DNA of 64,000 nucleotides from JAUSIF01 sp040901465 (GCA_040901465.1 JBBDYN010000012.1:62001-126000); one strand, 5' to 3'. Positions 24,027 through 33,520 are shown, counted from the stretch's first letter. Program-made: numbers and translations. The notes: generated by a model not told the origin, from the sequence alone.

Positions 24027-25859
24027 TCACGCCGCCTTCTGCTTCGCCTTCTCGACGATGACCCCCGCGCCTTCGACGAGCATCACCTTGTTGAGGAGCT
24101 TCACCAGCGCGTAGACGGACTCGATCGCGGGCGCGGGCGTGTTGGTGATCTTCGCCATCTCAAGGATCGAGCCGATCAAGGCTTCCGTCTCGAGCGAGCG
24201 GCCCGCCTCCACGTCCTGCAGCATCGAGGTCTTGTGCGCGCCGACGCCTTCGGCGCCCTGAATGCGCTTCTCGATGGAGACGCGGAACTTGACGCCGAGC
24301 TTCTCGGCGATGTCCTGCGCCTCCTTCATCATGCGCGCGGCGAGCTCGCGCGTTTCAGCAAACTGGCAGATGTCGACGAGCGTCGCGTGGGTGAGCGCGC
24401 TGATCGGATTGAAGGAGAGATTGCCCCAGGCCTTGAGCCAGATCTCCGAGCGGATGTCCGGGAGCACGCGCGATTTCAGGCCCGCCTTGACGAAGGTGTC
24501 GTGCAGCGCCTTGACGCGCTCGGTGGACTTGCCGTCGAGCTCGCCGATCGGGAAGCGGTCGCCTTCTACGTGATGGATCACGCCGGGCGCGGTCACGGCC
24601 GCGGCGGGATAGACGACGCAGCCGACAATGCGGTCGGCGGGAATCTTTTTCGCCAGCACGCCCGTCGGGTCGAGGCTGTCGAGCTTCTGGTTGTCGTACT
24701 TGCCGCCGAGCTTCTGGAAGTACCACCAGGGCAGACCGTTTTGCACGGTGAGCACGATCGTCTCCGGCCCGAGCAGGCTGTCGATCTCCTTCACCACCTG
24801 ATCGAGATAGTGCGCCTTCACCGCGAGCACGACCACGTCCTGCTTGCCGGCGTCGGCGGCCTTGTCCACGGCCTTCACCTTCGCGGTCTGCACCTTGCCG
24901 TCGTGCCATTCGAGCTTGATGCCGCTCTTCTGGATCGCGGCGAGATGCGGGCCCTGGTCGATCACGGTCACGTCGTCGCCGCCGAGCGCGAACTTCGCGG
25001 CCATCAAGCCGCCGATCGCGCCCGCGCCCACCACGCAGATTTTCTTCGCCGCGGGCGGCTTGCCGTAGAGATAAGGACTCGGCAGCACCTGATCGAACTT
25101 GTTGACCAGGCGGCCGACGCCGTCGATCACGATCTCGATCGTGTTCTCGGCCTTGTCCATCACGCCGGCGCCGAGCGAGGTGCCGCAGGCGATGATGTCC
25201 CCGGGCTCGAGCGTCATGTCCTTGGAGACCGCGGCGACGAGCTTCTCCGGCGGGAAGAACATGTCGGCCACCGGATAGTTCTGCACCTCTTTGCCGTTCA
25301 GCACGGTGCGGATCACGAGCTTGTTCGGATCGACGCCGGTGGTGATCACGGGCCCGAACACGCCGAAGGTGTCGAAGCTTTTGACCCGCGTCCACTGATC
25401 GAAGGTCGGGAACTTCTTCATCAGGTCGACGGCGGTGACGTCGTTCACGCAGGTGTAGCCGAAGATATAATCCTTGGCCTCGGACTCCTTGATGTTGAAG
25501 CAGCGCTTGCCGATGACGACGCCGAGCTCGCCTTCATACATGATGCGGCCGGAATAGGTTTTCGGGCGCTCGATCGGCGCTCCGTGCGGATGAAACGAAT
25601 TCGGCGCCTTCAAGAAATAGAGCGGCTCGTCGGGGTGTTGGAAGTCGTTCTTGGCAGCGAGCTGGTGAAAATTGTTCCAGAGCCCGATCAACTTCGTGGG
25701 ATCGCAGGGTGTCTGCACCTTCACGTCGGCAAGCTTGACCTTGTCGCCCGTTGGCTTGGCGCCCGCGAACAGATCGCCTTCGTGCACGCTGATCGTGTCG
25801 CCCTCGAGCGCGCCGAAGCCGCGCTTGCCGCCTTTTTCGTACCTAATCCACTGAGCCAT
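24027..25859 (-). CDS. FAH hydrolase/ketopantoate reductase fusion
   Basis: A 610-residue two-domain enzyme. Residues about 1-260 are a fumarylacetoacetate-hydrolase-family domain: FLKAPNSFHPHGAPIERP, YEGELGVVIGKRC (metal Glu residues), YTCVNDVTAVDLM (metal Asp), RVKSFDTFGVFGP, EPGDIIACGTSLGAG. Residues about 275-600 are a PanE/ApbA-type reductase: KKICVVGAGAIGGLMAAKFA is the NADP Rossmann motif, VKAHYLDQVV and VQNGLPWW the nucleotide loop, KAWGNLSFNPISALTHAT the catalytic Lys region, ending in the helical ApbA_C domain (KTSMLQDVEAGRSLETEALIG). Fusion suggests consecutive steps on a keto acid. I chose MAQWIRYEKGG as start. It is divergent from the transporter operon. Confidence 0.9.
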   Translation of the reverse strand: MAQWIRYEKGGKRGFGALEGDTISVHEGDLFAGAKPTGDKVKLADVKVQTPCDPTKLIGLWNNFHQLAAKNDFQHPDEPLYFLKAPNSFHPHGAPIERPKTYSGRIMYEGELGVVIGKRCFNIKESEAKDYIFGYTCVNDVTAVDLMKKFPTFDQWTRVKSFDTFGVFGPVITTGVDPNKLVIRTVLNGKEVQNYPVADMFFPPEKLVAAVSKDMTLEPGDIIACGTSLGAGVMDKAENTIEIVIDGVGRLVNKFDQVLPSPYLYGKPPAAKKICVVGAGAIGGLMAAKFALGGDDVTVIDQGPHLAAIQKSGIKLEWHDGKVQTAKVKAVDKAADAGKQDVVVLAVKAHYLDQVVKEIDSLLGPETIVLTVQNGLPWWYFQKLGGKYDNQKLDSLDPTGVLAKKIPADRIVGCVVYPAAAVTAPGVIHHVEGDRFPIGELDGKSTERVKALHDTFVKAGLKSRVLPDIRSEIWLKAWGNLSFNPISALTHATLVDICQFAETRELAARMMKEAQDIAEKLGVKFRVSIEKRIQGAEGVGAHKTSMLQDVEAGRSLETEALIGSILEMAKITNTPAPAIESVYALVKLLNKVMLVEGAGVIVEKAKQKAA

Positions 25860-26190
25860 CGACGCATCTCCCCTACGCAAGTTCTTGCGCTTCTGATTTT
25901 GTGCAGCGCGGCATGAGCGACCGCGGGTTTGTCGAAACGATCATGCCGCTTCGGTGGGTGTGTGGGCAAGCAGGCAACCGTGAGAGCCGCGTTTCGCGTG
26001 TCCCGCTAGCCGCGCCCACGCCCGGTTCCGGACGAATGCGGAATGGAGAATATCACCGCCTCTTATCCGGGCTGGCCCATGGCAAGATAGAGGCCTAGAC
26101 TAATTCTTCGAGCTCAAGAACAAGCTGCAAAACGGGGCTCTGCTCAAACCAACTTTTTCGCGTCTCACACTCCGTAAGGGGAGGAGCTTC
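25860..26190. promoter_or_regulatory. 331-bp divergent control region before the transporter operon
   Basis: It separates the FAH-reductase gene from the binding-protein gene and must contain both promoters. A GGGGAGGAGC ribosome site lies just before 26191. I could not identify confident -35/-10 boxes or a named operator. Confidence 0.45.
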
Positions 26191-27561
26191 ATGGAAAACC
26201 AAGTAACACGCAGGAACTTCCTGAATAGCGTAGGTGTCACGGCGGTTGCAGCCGCAACCGGGGCCACCTATTTCGCCGGCCCGCGGCCGGCGCATGCGCA
26301 GATGAAAGCCAAGGGAAACATCCCGGACAAGCCGTTCAAGACCGGCCACATCACGTTCCTCACCGGCCCGGCCAACCTGTTGGGTGAGCCCGGCCGCAAA
26401 GGTCACCTGTTGGCAGCCGAAGAGATCAACGCCGAAGGCGGGTTCCTGGGCAAGCGCAAGATCGAAACCATCATTGCCGACGAAGCCGCCGGCACCGACG
26501 CCAACGTCAAGGAGCTTCGCCGTATGAAGCTCTCGGAAAACATCGACCTGTTCACCGGCGTCATCTCCAGCGGCAATACTCCGGCACTCGGCCCGGTCGC
26601 CGAGGAACTCAAGATCCTGACGATGTTCAACGACGGCTGCACCGACTTCCTGTTCGACAAGGCGGTGCCGAAGCCGAAATACGTGTTCCGGGTGACCAAC
26701 ATCCAGTCGGCCGACGGCGTCACGTCGGCGGTCGGCGCGGCGAAGGCCTGGCCCAATGCAAAGAAGATCGGCTCCATCCAGCCGGACTACAGCTACGGCC
26801 GCAACGTGCATGAGCATTTCATGCTGGCGTTCCAGAAGCTCGTTCCCGGCTCCACCTCCGTCTCCGAGGCATGGCCGAAACTCGGCGCCACCGACTTCAC
26901 CCCGCACATCACCAAGCTCCTTTCCGACCAGCCGGAAGTCCTGATCTGCGGCTTGTGGGGCGGAGACTACGTGGCGTTCTACAAGCAGGCGCTCCGCTAC
27001 GGCCTGTTCGACAAGATGAAGGTCGCCACTACGCTGGCATTCGGCGGACAGCCGCATGCGATCGGCAAGGACCATCCCGAGGGCGTGCTCGCCGGCTGCC
27101 ACGCCAACTACTTCTTCACGCATCCGGCCAAGGGGCGCTGGCCGATCAACGACAGCTTCGTCGAGCGCTACCACAAGCGTTGGAACGAATACCCGAGCTT
27201 CGAGTCGGACGGCGCTTACACGGCGCTTTACCTGCTCAAGGGCGCGATCGAGAAGGCCAACCAGCTTGTGGGCGGCTGGCCGGAGGACGACGTCATCATC
27301 AGCATGCTCGAAGGCATGGGGATGGATACGCCGGCCGGCTACATCTACATCCGGGCCGACAACCACCAGGGCTACAAGGACACGATCATCGGGATGACCA
27401 AGAACGATCCCAAGTACGACTTCCCCGTTTGGGATCCGAAGTCGATCATCACGATTCCCATCCGGGACATCACGGCGCCGCCCAATTGGCCGAAGCCCGG
27501 CACGTCGCACAACGAATCGACCGCGGCGGCCAACTGGCTGAAGACCACCTGGCTGGCCTGA
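26191..27561 (+). CDS. ABC importer substrate-binding protein, Leu/Ile/Val-type, Tat signal
   Basis: 456 residues. The signal NQVTRRNFLNSVGVTAVAAATGATYFAGPRPAHA has the RRNFL twin-arginine motif, so it is exported folded. The mature protein is a type I periplasmic binding protein (Peripla_BP_6): ITFLTGPANLLGEPGRKGHLLAAEEINAEGGFLGKRKIETIIADEA, LFTGVISSGNTPALGPVAEE, GSIQPDYSYGRNVHEHF and GGQPHAIGKDHPEG. Members bind branched-chain amino acids, amides, urea or aromatic acids; the ligand here cannot be read from sequence. It is first in the operon and is separated from the next gene by a strong hairpin, which usually lets the binding protein outnumber the permeases. Confidence 0.93.
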   Translation: MENQVTRRNFLNSVGVTAVAAATGATYFAGPRPAHAQMKAKGNIPDKPFKTGHITFLTGPANLLGEPGRKGHLLAAEEINAEGGFLGKRKIETIIADEAAGTDANVKELRRMKLSENIDLFTGVISSGNTPALGPVAEELKILTMFNDGCTDFLFDKAVPKPKYVFRVTNIQSADGVTSAVGAAKAWPNAKKIGSIQPDYSYGRNVHEHFMLAFQKLVPGSTSVSEAWPKLGATDFTPHITKLLSDQPEVLICGLWGGDYVAFYKQALRYGLFDKMKVATTLAFGGQPHAIGKDHPEGVLAGCHANYFFTHPAKGRWPINDSFVERYHKRWNEYPSFESDGAYTALYLLKGAIEKANQLVGGWPEDDVIISMLEGMGMDTPAGYIYIRADNHQGYKDTIIGMTKNDPKYDFPVWDPKSIITIPIRDITAPPNWPKPGTSHNESTAAANWLKTTWLA

Positions 27562-27577
27562 CGCAACTGATCGGAAG

Positions 27578-27610
27578 GCGGCCGTGTTTCATCGACACGG
27601 CCGCTTCTTT
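27578..27610 (+). terminator. intra-operon hairpin after the binding-protein gene
   Basis: GCGGCCGTGT and ACACGGCCGC form a perfect 10-bp stem with loop TTCATCG, followed by TTCTTT. It starts 16 bp after the stop codon. As a weak terminator or 3'-end stabiliser it would set higher expression of the binding protein than of downstream genes. Confidence 0.7.
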
Positions 27611-27634
27611 CCGAGCGGACGCAAGATTCTGGCG

Positions 27635-30028
27635 ATGCACCCGGGCATTGATAAGCCGGTCGGGCGAAGGAAACGCCCCGGCCGATTGACTTCGCGCGAT
27701 CCGGCCCCGCGCGGGATCGTCCGGGGCGCCGCTGGCGCAATCATGGTTGCCGGCTTGCTCGTCGCCGGCGGCCAGGGCAGCGCCGGTCACTCGGTGGGCC
27801 ACTTTCCCTCCTATTACCCCGATGAAATTCGCATCGAGGCAATCGAACCGGCGGCCGCCGCCAAGCGCCTGAGCGACGAAACGCTGCATGCTTATGTCGG
27901 CGCTGCGCCGGACTTCGCAGGACTCGTGCCGCAGCACGTGCAGTCGGTGCGTTCGCTGGGATCGTTTCTGATTCTCTCTTTCGACACCGCCTCCGCGCGC
28001 TTCGCTACCGCCGACGCCCGTTGTGCTGCCGCGCGCGGAATCCTGGCGGCGCTACGGGACGAAAAGGCGGGCGGCTTCGTCTTTCATCCCTATCCCGTGA
28101 CGCCCTATCACGCCGACTACCTGCACCATCTGGACCGCGTCGAAGCGGCAATGGACGCCGTCGGCGGCGTATCCATGCCGGCGTCGTCCGAGAAGATCGG
28201 CGCCAAAGGCCGGCTCGCGGCGGCCATCGTTCGCGCGCGGTGGCAACTTGCCGCCGACAATGCGAACGTCGTCCTCGAGGAAGTGCCGGTCGATGAGCTG
28301 CTCGCGAGCACTGGCGTTCCGTTTGACGGTTGGTCGGGACCGCCCTGGGCAAAGGAAGGGTGGTTCGAGGCATATCGGCTGCTGGCGCCCGCTCTCGACA
28401 GCGCGGCGCGGGAGGCGATGGATGAAAACCACGCGCGCCTGATCCGCGGTGAAACGCTTGGCCTCGCGGAACGAGCTGATCTGGAGCGGCGCCTGGTGGC
28501 GGCGCTTACTGACGGCTGCGCGCGCATGGTGGTCGGCTACACGGCAAAGGAAGAATACTTCGACGCCGCCTACCCGGCAGGAATCGAGAACGTCGCCTAC
28601 GACTCGCTCAATGGCCTCAACAGTCCCATTTTTCTGCGCACCGTGAAGCTCAAGGAATATCCGTGGAACGGCAAGCTGCACCTTGGCGTGCGCGCGCGTT
28701 CGGCGGGCGCCTGGAATCCCGTGGCCGGCTTCACCGATCCGATGGGGCGGTTGATCTGGTCGGCCGTCGGCGATCCCGCCATGATTCAGTTTCCGTTCAA
28801 CGCGAGCTGGATGCCCAACCGCGTGCAATCGGTCGTCACCAGGGTGGAGGGCCAGTCCGGCGGCATGCGCGTGCCTGACGACGCATTTCGCGTGCAGCCG
28901 GGAACGGGGGCACTCGAGCCCGTGGCGGCCAGAACCTTTGCCTCGGCGAAGGTCGTCTATGAGGTGCTTGCCTCGCCGTTCGAGGACGGCTCCGAGATGG
29001 GAGCGGCCGACGCGATCTATCCGTTCGTCTTCGCCTATCGCTGGGGGGCAAAGGCGAATGCCGGCGACGACGCCCACGAACCGCGGCTCGAGGCGACGCT
29101 GGCCGCAATGCAGGAACGCCTGGCCGGACTCAAGATCGTGCGCGTGGAGCGGGCGAAGCACGTCATCGCCGAAAACTGGGAAATTTTTACGAACAGCCCC
29201 GTGGTCGAGATCTATCTTCGGGACGTGCCCCACGACGAGTTACAGGTCGCGGCGATGGCGCCGCCATGGAGCACGATGCCCTGGCATCTGCTGGCGTTGA
29301 TGGAAGAGGCGGTGACGCGCGGCTATGCGGCCTTTTCCGAACAGGAGTCGGAACGGCGGCGCATCCCCTGGATGGATCTGGTTCGCGATCAGGAGCTGCG
29401 GGCGAAGCTGCTGCAATTGATCGCGCAGTTCGAACGGGAAAGCTATCGCCCCGAGGCGCTGAAAGAGTTCGTGACCGCCGAGGAAGCGCAGGCGCGCTGG
29501 CGCTCGCTCGCAGCCTTCGCCGAAAAGAACGGCCATTTCCTCGTGGCCAACGGCCCGTATCGGCTGACGGAATGGAATCCCGCCTCGGTCGTGCTGCAAG
29601 CGGTCCGCGAAGTCACCTATCCGCTCGGCTTCGGCACCTTCGACCGCTTCGTCAACCCGCCGCGCGCAGTGATCGAATCCGTCACACACGACGGCGGCAC
29701 GATCGCCGTCCGCGCCAGCGCGGAAATGATTTTGAAGATGGGGCGCGACTACAAGCTCACGAAGGAACCGCTGCTGCGGACGACGATGCGGGGGACCTTT
29801 GGGCTGCTCGTCGTTTCGCGTTATCTCCTGATCGGTCCGGATGGTACGGTGCGCGGCCTCGACAAGATGCATTGGGGGGAAGACGGGCGCTTCACGATCG
29901 ATCTTCCGCAGCGACTGCCGCCGGGCCAGTACACGGTAAACCTCGCCATTTTCCTCGACGGCAATTCCCTGGTTCCGTCGGCCAAGTCGTTGCGCTTCCG
30001 CATCGGCGGGGCGGGCTCCCCGGGCTAG
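27635..30028 (+). CDS. exported two-domain protein of unknown function (A+B)
   Basis: 797 residues from the ATG at 27635; earlier starts would lie in the hairpin. A signal peptide ends near LLVAGGQGSAG. The N-half (A, to about residue 400) shares FPSYYPDEI, AYVGAAP, HPYPVTPYHADYLHHLD, NVAYDSLNGLNSPIFLRTVK and AWNPVAGFTDPMGRLIWSAV with the 378-residue protein at 33521. The C-half (B, about 430-797) shares FAYRWG, PPWSTMPWHLLALMEEAVTR, GHFLVANGPYRLTEW and TYPLGFGTFD with the C-terminus of the membrane protein at 35026. The B region resembles family-5 (oligopeptide-type) solute-binding proteins in NGPYRLTEW and FEDGSEMGAADAIY. Function unknown; it is probably periplasmic. Confidence 0.85.
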   Translation: MHPGIDKPVGRRKRPGRLTSRDPAPRGIVRGAAGAIMVAGLLVAGGQGSAGHSVGHFPSYYPDEIRIEAIEPAAAAKRLSDETLHAYVGAAPDFAGLVPQHVQSVRSLGSFLILSFDTASARFATADARCAAARGILAALRDEKAGGFVFHPYPVTPYHADYLHHLDRVEAAMDAVGGVSMPASSEKIGAKGRLAAAIVRARWQLAADNANVVLEEVPVDELLASTGVPFDGWSGPPWAKEGWFEAYRLLAPALDSAAREAMDENHARLIRGETLGLAERADLERRLVAALTDGCARMVVGYTAKEEYFDAAYPAGIENVAYDSLNGLNSPIFLRTVKLKEYPWNGKLHLGVRARSAGAWNPVAGFTDPMGRLIWSAVGDPAMIQFPFNASWMPNRVQSVVTRVEGQSGGMRVPDDAFRVQPGTGALEPVAARTFASAKVVYEVLASPFEDGSEMGAADAIYPFVFAYRWGAKANAGDDAHEPRLEATLAAMQERLAGLKIVRVERAKHVIAENWEIFTNSPVVEIYLRDVPHDELQVAAMAPPWSTMPWHLLALMEEAVTRGYAAFSEQESERRRIPWMDLVRDQELRAKLLQLIAQFERESYRPEALKEFVTAEEAQARWRSLAAFAEKNGHFLVANGPYRLTEWNPASVVLQAVREVTYPLGFGTFDRFVNPPRAVIESVTHDGGTIAVRASAEMILKMGRDYKLTKEPLLRTTMRGTFGLLVVSRYLLIGPDGTVRGLDKMHWGEDGRFTIDLPQRLPPGQYTVNLAIFLDGNSLVPSAKSLRFRIGGAGSPG

Positions 30029-30089
30029 GGTAAGACATGCGGTTGACGGCGAGTATGCAGGCGAACCGAGAAAATTCGGCGGGGGGAAA

Positions 30090-30965
30090 ATGGATATCCT
30101 GATCATTCAAATTCTGAATTCCATTTTCTACGCCTGCATCCTGTTCCTCATCGCCGCCGGCCTCAGCCTGATCTACGGCGTGATGCGGATCGTCAACCTG
30201 GCGCATGGCAGCCTCTATGCGCTCGGCGCCTATGTCACCGCCTGGGCGATCGGCACCTTTGCCGCCGGCGCCCCGCTCTGGGTGTCGTTCCTGCTGCTGC
30301 CGGCTGGCGCCGTCGCCGTGGCCGCGGTCGGCGCCCTGATCGAGCCGACGCTGCTGCGGCCGCTCTATAATCGGCCGGAAGAATATCAGCTTCTGATCAC
30401 CTTCGCCCTGCTGCTGATCCTCGAGGACGCGATGCACTTCCTGTTCGGGGGCACGCCGCTCACGGCAGGCGCGGTCATCGACAGCATGGGAACCATGCGG
30501 GTCATGAACCTGCGCTATCCCGTCTACAATCTCGTGGTCATCGTCATCGGCATCGCGGCCGCCGTCTTCCTCTGGGCCGTCATCTATCGCACGCGGTTCG
30601 GCGTCATCCTCAGGGCCACGTCGCAGAACATGCGCATGGCCTCCGCGCTCGGTTTGAACGTGAAGCGGGTGTACGTGCAAGCGTTCGCGCTGGGCTGCTT
30701 CATGGCCGGCCTCGGCGGCGCGGTTGTCGTACCTGCGCAGGCCGCCGTGCTCGGCATGGGCGTCGAGGCGCTGATCCTGGCATTCGTGGTCGTCGTCATC
30801 GGCGGGCTCGGCAGCCTCGAGGGCGCATTGATCGGTGCGCTCATCGTAAGCTTCGTGCGCACGGCCGGCATCCAGTTCTTTCCCGAGATCGAGCTCGCGG
30901 TGCTGTACCTGATTGCGGCCATCGTTCTTCTGGTCAAGCCCACCGGCCTGTTCGGGAGGGCGTGA
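30090..30965 (+). CDS. ABC importer permease, LivH-type
   Basis: 291 residues, about eight membrane helices. FYACILFLIAAGLSLIYGVMRIVNLAHGSLYALGAYVTAW is the classic LivH N-terminus (GLSLIYGVxRIVNLAHG), and GLGGAVVVPAQAAVLGMGVEALILAFVVVVIGGLGSLEGALIGALIV holds the EAA-like coupling loop and the GGLGSLxGAxxG motif. It forms one half of the inner-membrane channel with the next gene product. Two bases separate its stop from the livM-type start. Confidence 0.95.
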   Translation: MDILIIQILNSIFYACILFLIAAGLSLIYGVMRIVNLAHGSLYALGAYVTAWAIGTFAAGAPLWVSFLLLPAGAVAVAAVGALIEPTLLRPLYNRPEEYQLLITFALLLILEDAMHFLFGGTPLTAGAVIDSMGTMRVMNLRYPVYNLVVIVIGIAAAVFLWAVIYRTRFGVILRATSQNMRMASALGLNVKRVYVQAFALGCFMAGLGGAVVVPAQAAVLGMGVEALILAFVVVVIGGLGSLEGALIGALIVSFVRTAGIQFFPEIELAVLYLIAAIVLLVKPTGLFGRA

Positions 30966-30967
30966 CG

Positions 30968-31987
30968 ATGCAGAACAACGCCTCCCGCACCGGACCCTCG
31001 ATGCTGCTGATTCTCGCCTGCGCGATACCGATTGTCGCCGTGCTCGTGGCGCTGCCGAGATTTGTCGACGTCTATCAGACGCAGTTGTTCACCTACGGAT
31101 TAATTTACGCGATCGCCGGGCTCGGGTTCAATTTATTGCTCGGCTATACGGGACTGCTTTCCTTCGGCCATTCCGCCTATTTCGGCGTGGGCGCTTATTC
31201 CGCCGCCTTTCTGGTCAAGTATTTCGGCGTCGGCTCCATCGAGATCTACATCCTGGTCGGAATCTTCATCACCGGCCTCGTTTCGGCGGCGTTCGGCTAC
31301 GTCTGCGTCCGCCACACGCGGATTTTCTTCTCCATCCTTGCGTTGGCGTTGTCGCAGGTGCTGTGGACGCTGGCCTACAAATTCTTCTGGGTGACCGGCG
31401 GCACCGACGGCCTGCGCGTGTCCTTCGCCAATTTGACGCTGCTTGGCGGGTTGATCGATTTCAAGGGCCGTGACGCGTACCAGTCGTTCGTGCAGTCTTA
31501 TTATTATTACGTGCTGTTCCTGTTCTGCATTTGCACGGTGCTCATGTGGGTGATCGTGCATTCGCCGTTCGGCAAAGCGCTACAGGCAATCCGCGATAAC
31601 GAGACGCGGGCGCAATTCCTGGGCATTCCGATCCGGCGCTATCGCTGGCTCGCGTTTCTGTTGTCCGGCAGCTTCACGGGTCTCGCCGGCATTCTGTGGG
31701 TGCCGCTGAACGGCTTGGTCACACCCGATATCCTGTATTGGCCGTTCTCGGGCGAGATCGTGTTCATGACCGTGCTCGGGGGCTTCCGCACCTTCACCGG
31801 ACCGATCGTCGGCGCTATCGTGTTCAACTATCTCAAAGTTTACGCCGTCGCCAGCACCGCCTACTGGCAATTCCTGCTCGGTGCCGTGCTCCTCGTGCTG
31901 GTGTTGGCGTTGCCGACGGGCATCGTCGGAACCTTGTCTCGCCTTCTCGTCAAGATCACGAGCAAGTTCACGAAGAGGGGGTCATGA
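30968..31987 (+). CDS. ABC importer permease, LivM-type
   Basis: 339 residues, about ten membrane helices. IAGLGFNLLLGYTGLLSFGHSAYFGVGAYSAAFLVKYF is diagnostic for LivM permeases and the C-terminal FLLSGSFTGLAGILWVPLNGLVTPD, SGEIVFMTVLGGFRTFTGPIVGAIVF gives the coupling region. ATG at 30968 is preferred; a GTG two codons earlier overlaps the upstream stop. It pairs with the LivH-type subunit. One base separates it from the ATPase gene downstream. Confidence 0.95.
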   Translation: MQNNASRTGPSMLLILACAIPIVAVLVALPRFVDVYQTQLFTYGLIYAIAGLGFNLLLGYTGLLSFGHSAYFGVGAYSAAFLVKYFGVGSIEIYILVGIFITGLVSAAFGYVCVRHTRIFFSILALALSQVLWTLAYKFFWVTGGTDGLRVSFANLTLLGGLIDFKGRDAYQSFVQSYYYYVLFLFCICTVLMWVIVHSPFGKALQAIRDNETRAQFLGIPIRRYRWLAFLLSGSFTGLAGILWVPLNGLVTPDILYWPFSGEIVFMTVLGGFRTFTGPIVGAIVFNYLKVYAVASTAYWQFLLGAVLLVLVLALPTGIVGTLSRLLVKITSKFTKRGS

Positions 31988-31988
31988 C

Positions 31989-32762
31989 ATGAATCTCCTC
32001 GAGACCGTCAATCTGAAAAAATATTTCGGCGAGACGCGCGCGGTCGACAACGTCAACCTGAGCATCGCCGAGCGCGAATTCGTCTCGCTGGTCGGCCCCA
32101 ATGGCGCCGGCAAGACCTCGCTCGTCAACGTGATCAGCGCGTTGCTGCCCTCCGACTCAGGCAAGATCCTGTTCAGGGGCGAAGACATCACCCATGCTTC
32201 CGTAACCGACCGCGTCAAGGCGGGAATCGCGCGCAGCTTTCAGATCGTGAATCTGTTCGACGACCTCACCGCTTTCGACAACGTGACGCTGGCGATCTTT
32301 TCGCGTCAGGGCAAGACGGCCAATCTGGCGGCGCTCGCGCACCTCGATCACGCGGTGAGCGCCGAGGCCGATGCCGTGCTCGGCCAATTCAACCTTGCCG
32401 GCAAACGCAAAGAGCGCGCGCGCGATCTTGCGCAGGGCGAGCGAAAGCTGCTCGACGTGGCGCTCGCCTATGCGCTGAGGCCGAAGCTCCTGTTCCTCGA
32501 CGAGCCGACCAGCGGCGTCAGCACCCGCGACAAGGGCCAGATCATGGATACGATCGCCTCGGTGGTGCGGGGCGAAGGCATCACGGCCGTCATCGTCGAG
32601 CACGACATGGACGTCGTGTTCAAGTATTCCGACCGGATCGTGGTCATGCAACAGGGCGCAATTCTTGCCCAAGGCACGCCCGATGAAATCAAGAACAACG
32701 ACCAGGTCGCGATGGTCCTGCTCGGCGCGTCCGGGCCAGACGCTTTCACACGAAAGGATTGA
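31989..32762 (+). CDS. ABC importer ATPase, LivG-type
   Basis: 257 residues. Walker A is GPNGAGKTS, the Q-loop region is ARSFQIVNLFDDLTAFDNV, the signature is divergent (LAQGERKLLDVALAYAL in place of LSxGxxRxxEIARAL) and Walker B is LLFLDEPTSGV. It ends with the switch His in IVEHDMDVV. The internal insertion between Q-loop and signature (FSRQGKTANLAALAHLDHAVS) is usual for LivG. It hydrolyses ATP to drive the two permeases. Its stop overlaps the next start by 4 bp. Confidence 0.94.
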   Translation: MNLLETVNLKKYFGETRAVDNVNLSIAEREFVSLVGPNGAGKTSLVNVISALLPSDSGKILFRGEDITHASVTDRVKAGIARSFQIVNLFDDLTAFDNVTLAIFSRQGKTANLAALAHLDHAVSAEADAVLGQFNLAGKRKERARDLAQGERKLLDVALAYALRPKLLFLDEPTSGVSTRDKGQIMDTIASVVRGEGITAVIVEHDMDVVFKYSDRIVVMQQGAILAQGTPDEIKNNDQVAMVLLGASGPDAFTRKD

Positions 32763-33487
32763 TCGACGTGCTCGAACTCAAGGCGATCGATACCTACCGC
32801 GGGCCTGCCCACATCCTGTACGGGGTGTCCTTGCACGTCGACAAGCAGGAGGTGGTGTGCCTGGTCGGACGCAACGGCGCCGGCAAGACCACCACGATCG
32901 AAAGCATCATGGGATTCCTGCCGCTCCGTTCCGGCCAAATCCTTTTCGACGACGAAGATCTGGCGAAGCTTCCGCCGCACGAACGGGCCAAACGCGGCAT
33001 CGGCTTTTCACCGGAGGACTGCGGCGTCTTTCCGGAACTTTCGGTGAACGAGAATTTGATGATCAGCCGTTGGCTGGGCGACGAGGTCGCCCGCAAGCGC
33101 GACGGTAAGGAACGCGCGAATCCGGAAACGCAGGCCTTTGGCATTTTTCCGGAAGTGCAGGCCCTGTTGCAGCGCCAGGGGCTGCACCTGAGCGGCGGCC
33201 AGCGCAAGATGGTGGCGATCGCGCGCGCCATGATGCTGTCGCCCAAGCTGCTCTTGCTGGACGAGGCGTTCGAGGGACTGGCGCCGGTCGTGGTCAACCG
33301 CTTCATCGAGGCGGTGATGAAGATCAAGGCGATGGGGATTTCCATTCTGATGGCGGAATCGAATCTGGCGGCGGCGACGCGGATCGGCGACCGGCTCTAC
33401 GCCATCGATCGCGGCGAGATCATCTTCCACGGACCGCCGAAAGAAGCGCTTGCCAATGAGAAGGTGGTGAAGGCATTCCGCGGGTGA
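32759..33487 (+). CDS. ABC importer ATPase, LivF-type
   Basis: 242 residues. Walker A is GRNGAGKTTT, then GIGFSPEDCGVFPELSVNENLM, signature HLSGGQRKMVAIARAMM, Walker B LLLLDEAFEGLAPVVV and a switch-region Asn/Ser in MAESNLAAA, where a His is often not conserved in LivF. Translation most likely begins at the TTG at 32759, which overlaps the LivG-type stop as TTGA; a GTG at 32768 is the alternative. Together with the preceding genes it completes a full HAAT-type importer. Confidence 0.93.
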   Translation: MIDVLELKAIDTYRGPAHILYGVSLHVDKQEVVCLVGRNGAGKTTTIESIMGFLPLRSGQILFDDEDLAKLPPHERAKRGIGFSPEDCGVFPELSVNENLMISRWLGDEVARKRDGKERANPETQAFGIFPEVQALLQRQGLHLSGGQRKMVAIARAMMLSPKLLLLDEAFEGLAPVVVNRFIEAVMKIKAMGISILMAESNLAAATRIGDRLYAIDRGEIIFHGPPKEALANEKVVKAFRG

Positions 33488-33520
33488 GGCCGCCGTGGAC
33501 CTAGCGGCCTGGATGCCACA

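Noticed and set aside
24234..25916. 560-codon frame antisense to the FAH-reductase fusion
   Set aside because: His/Leu/Asp/Arg-rich mirror frame; the minus strand has two complete enzyme families.
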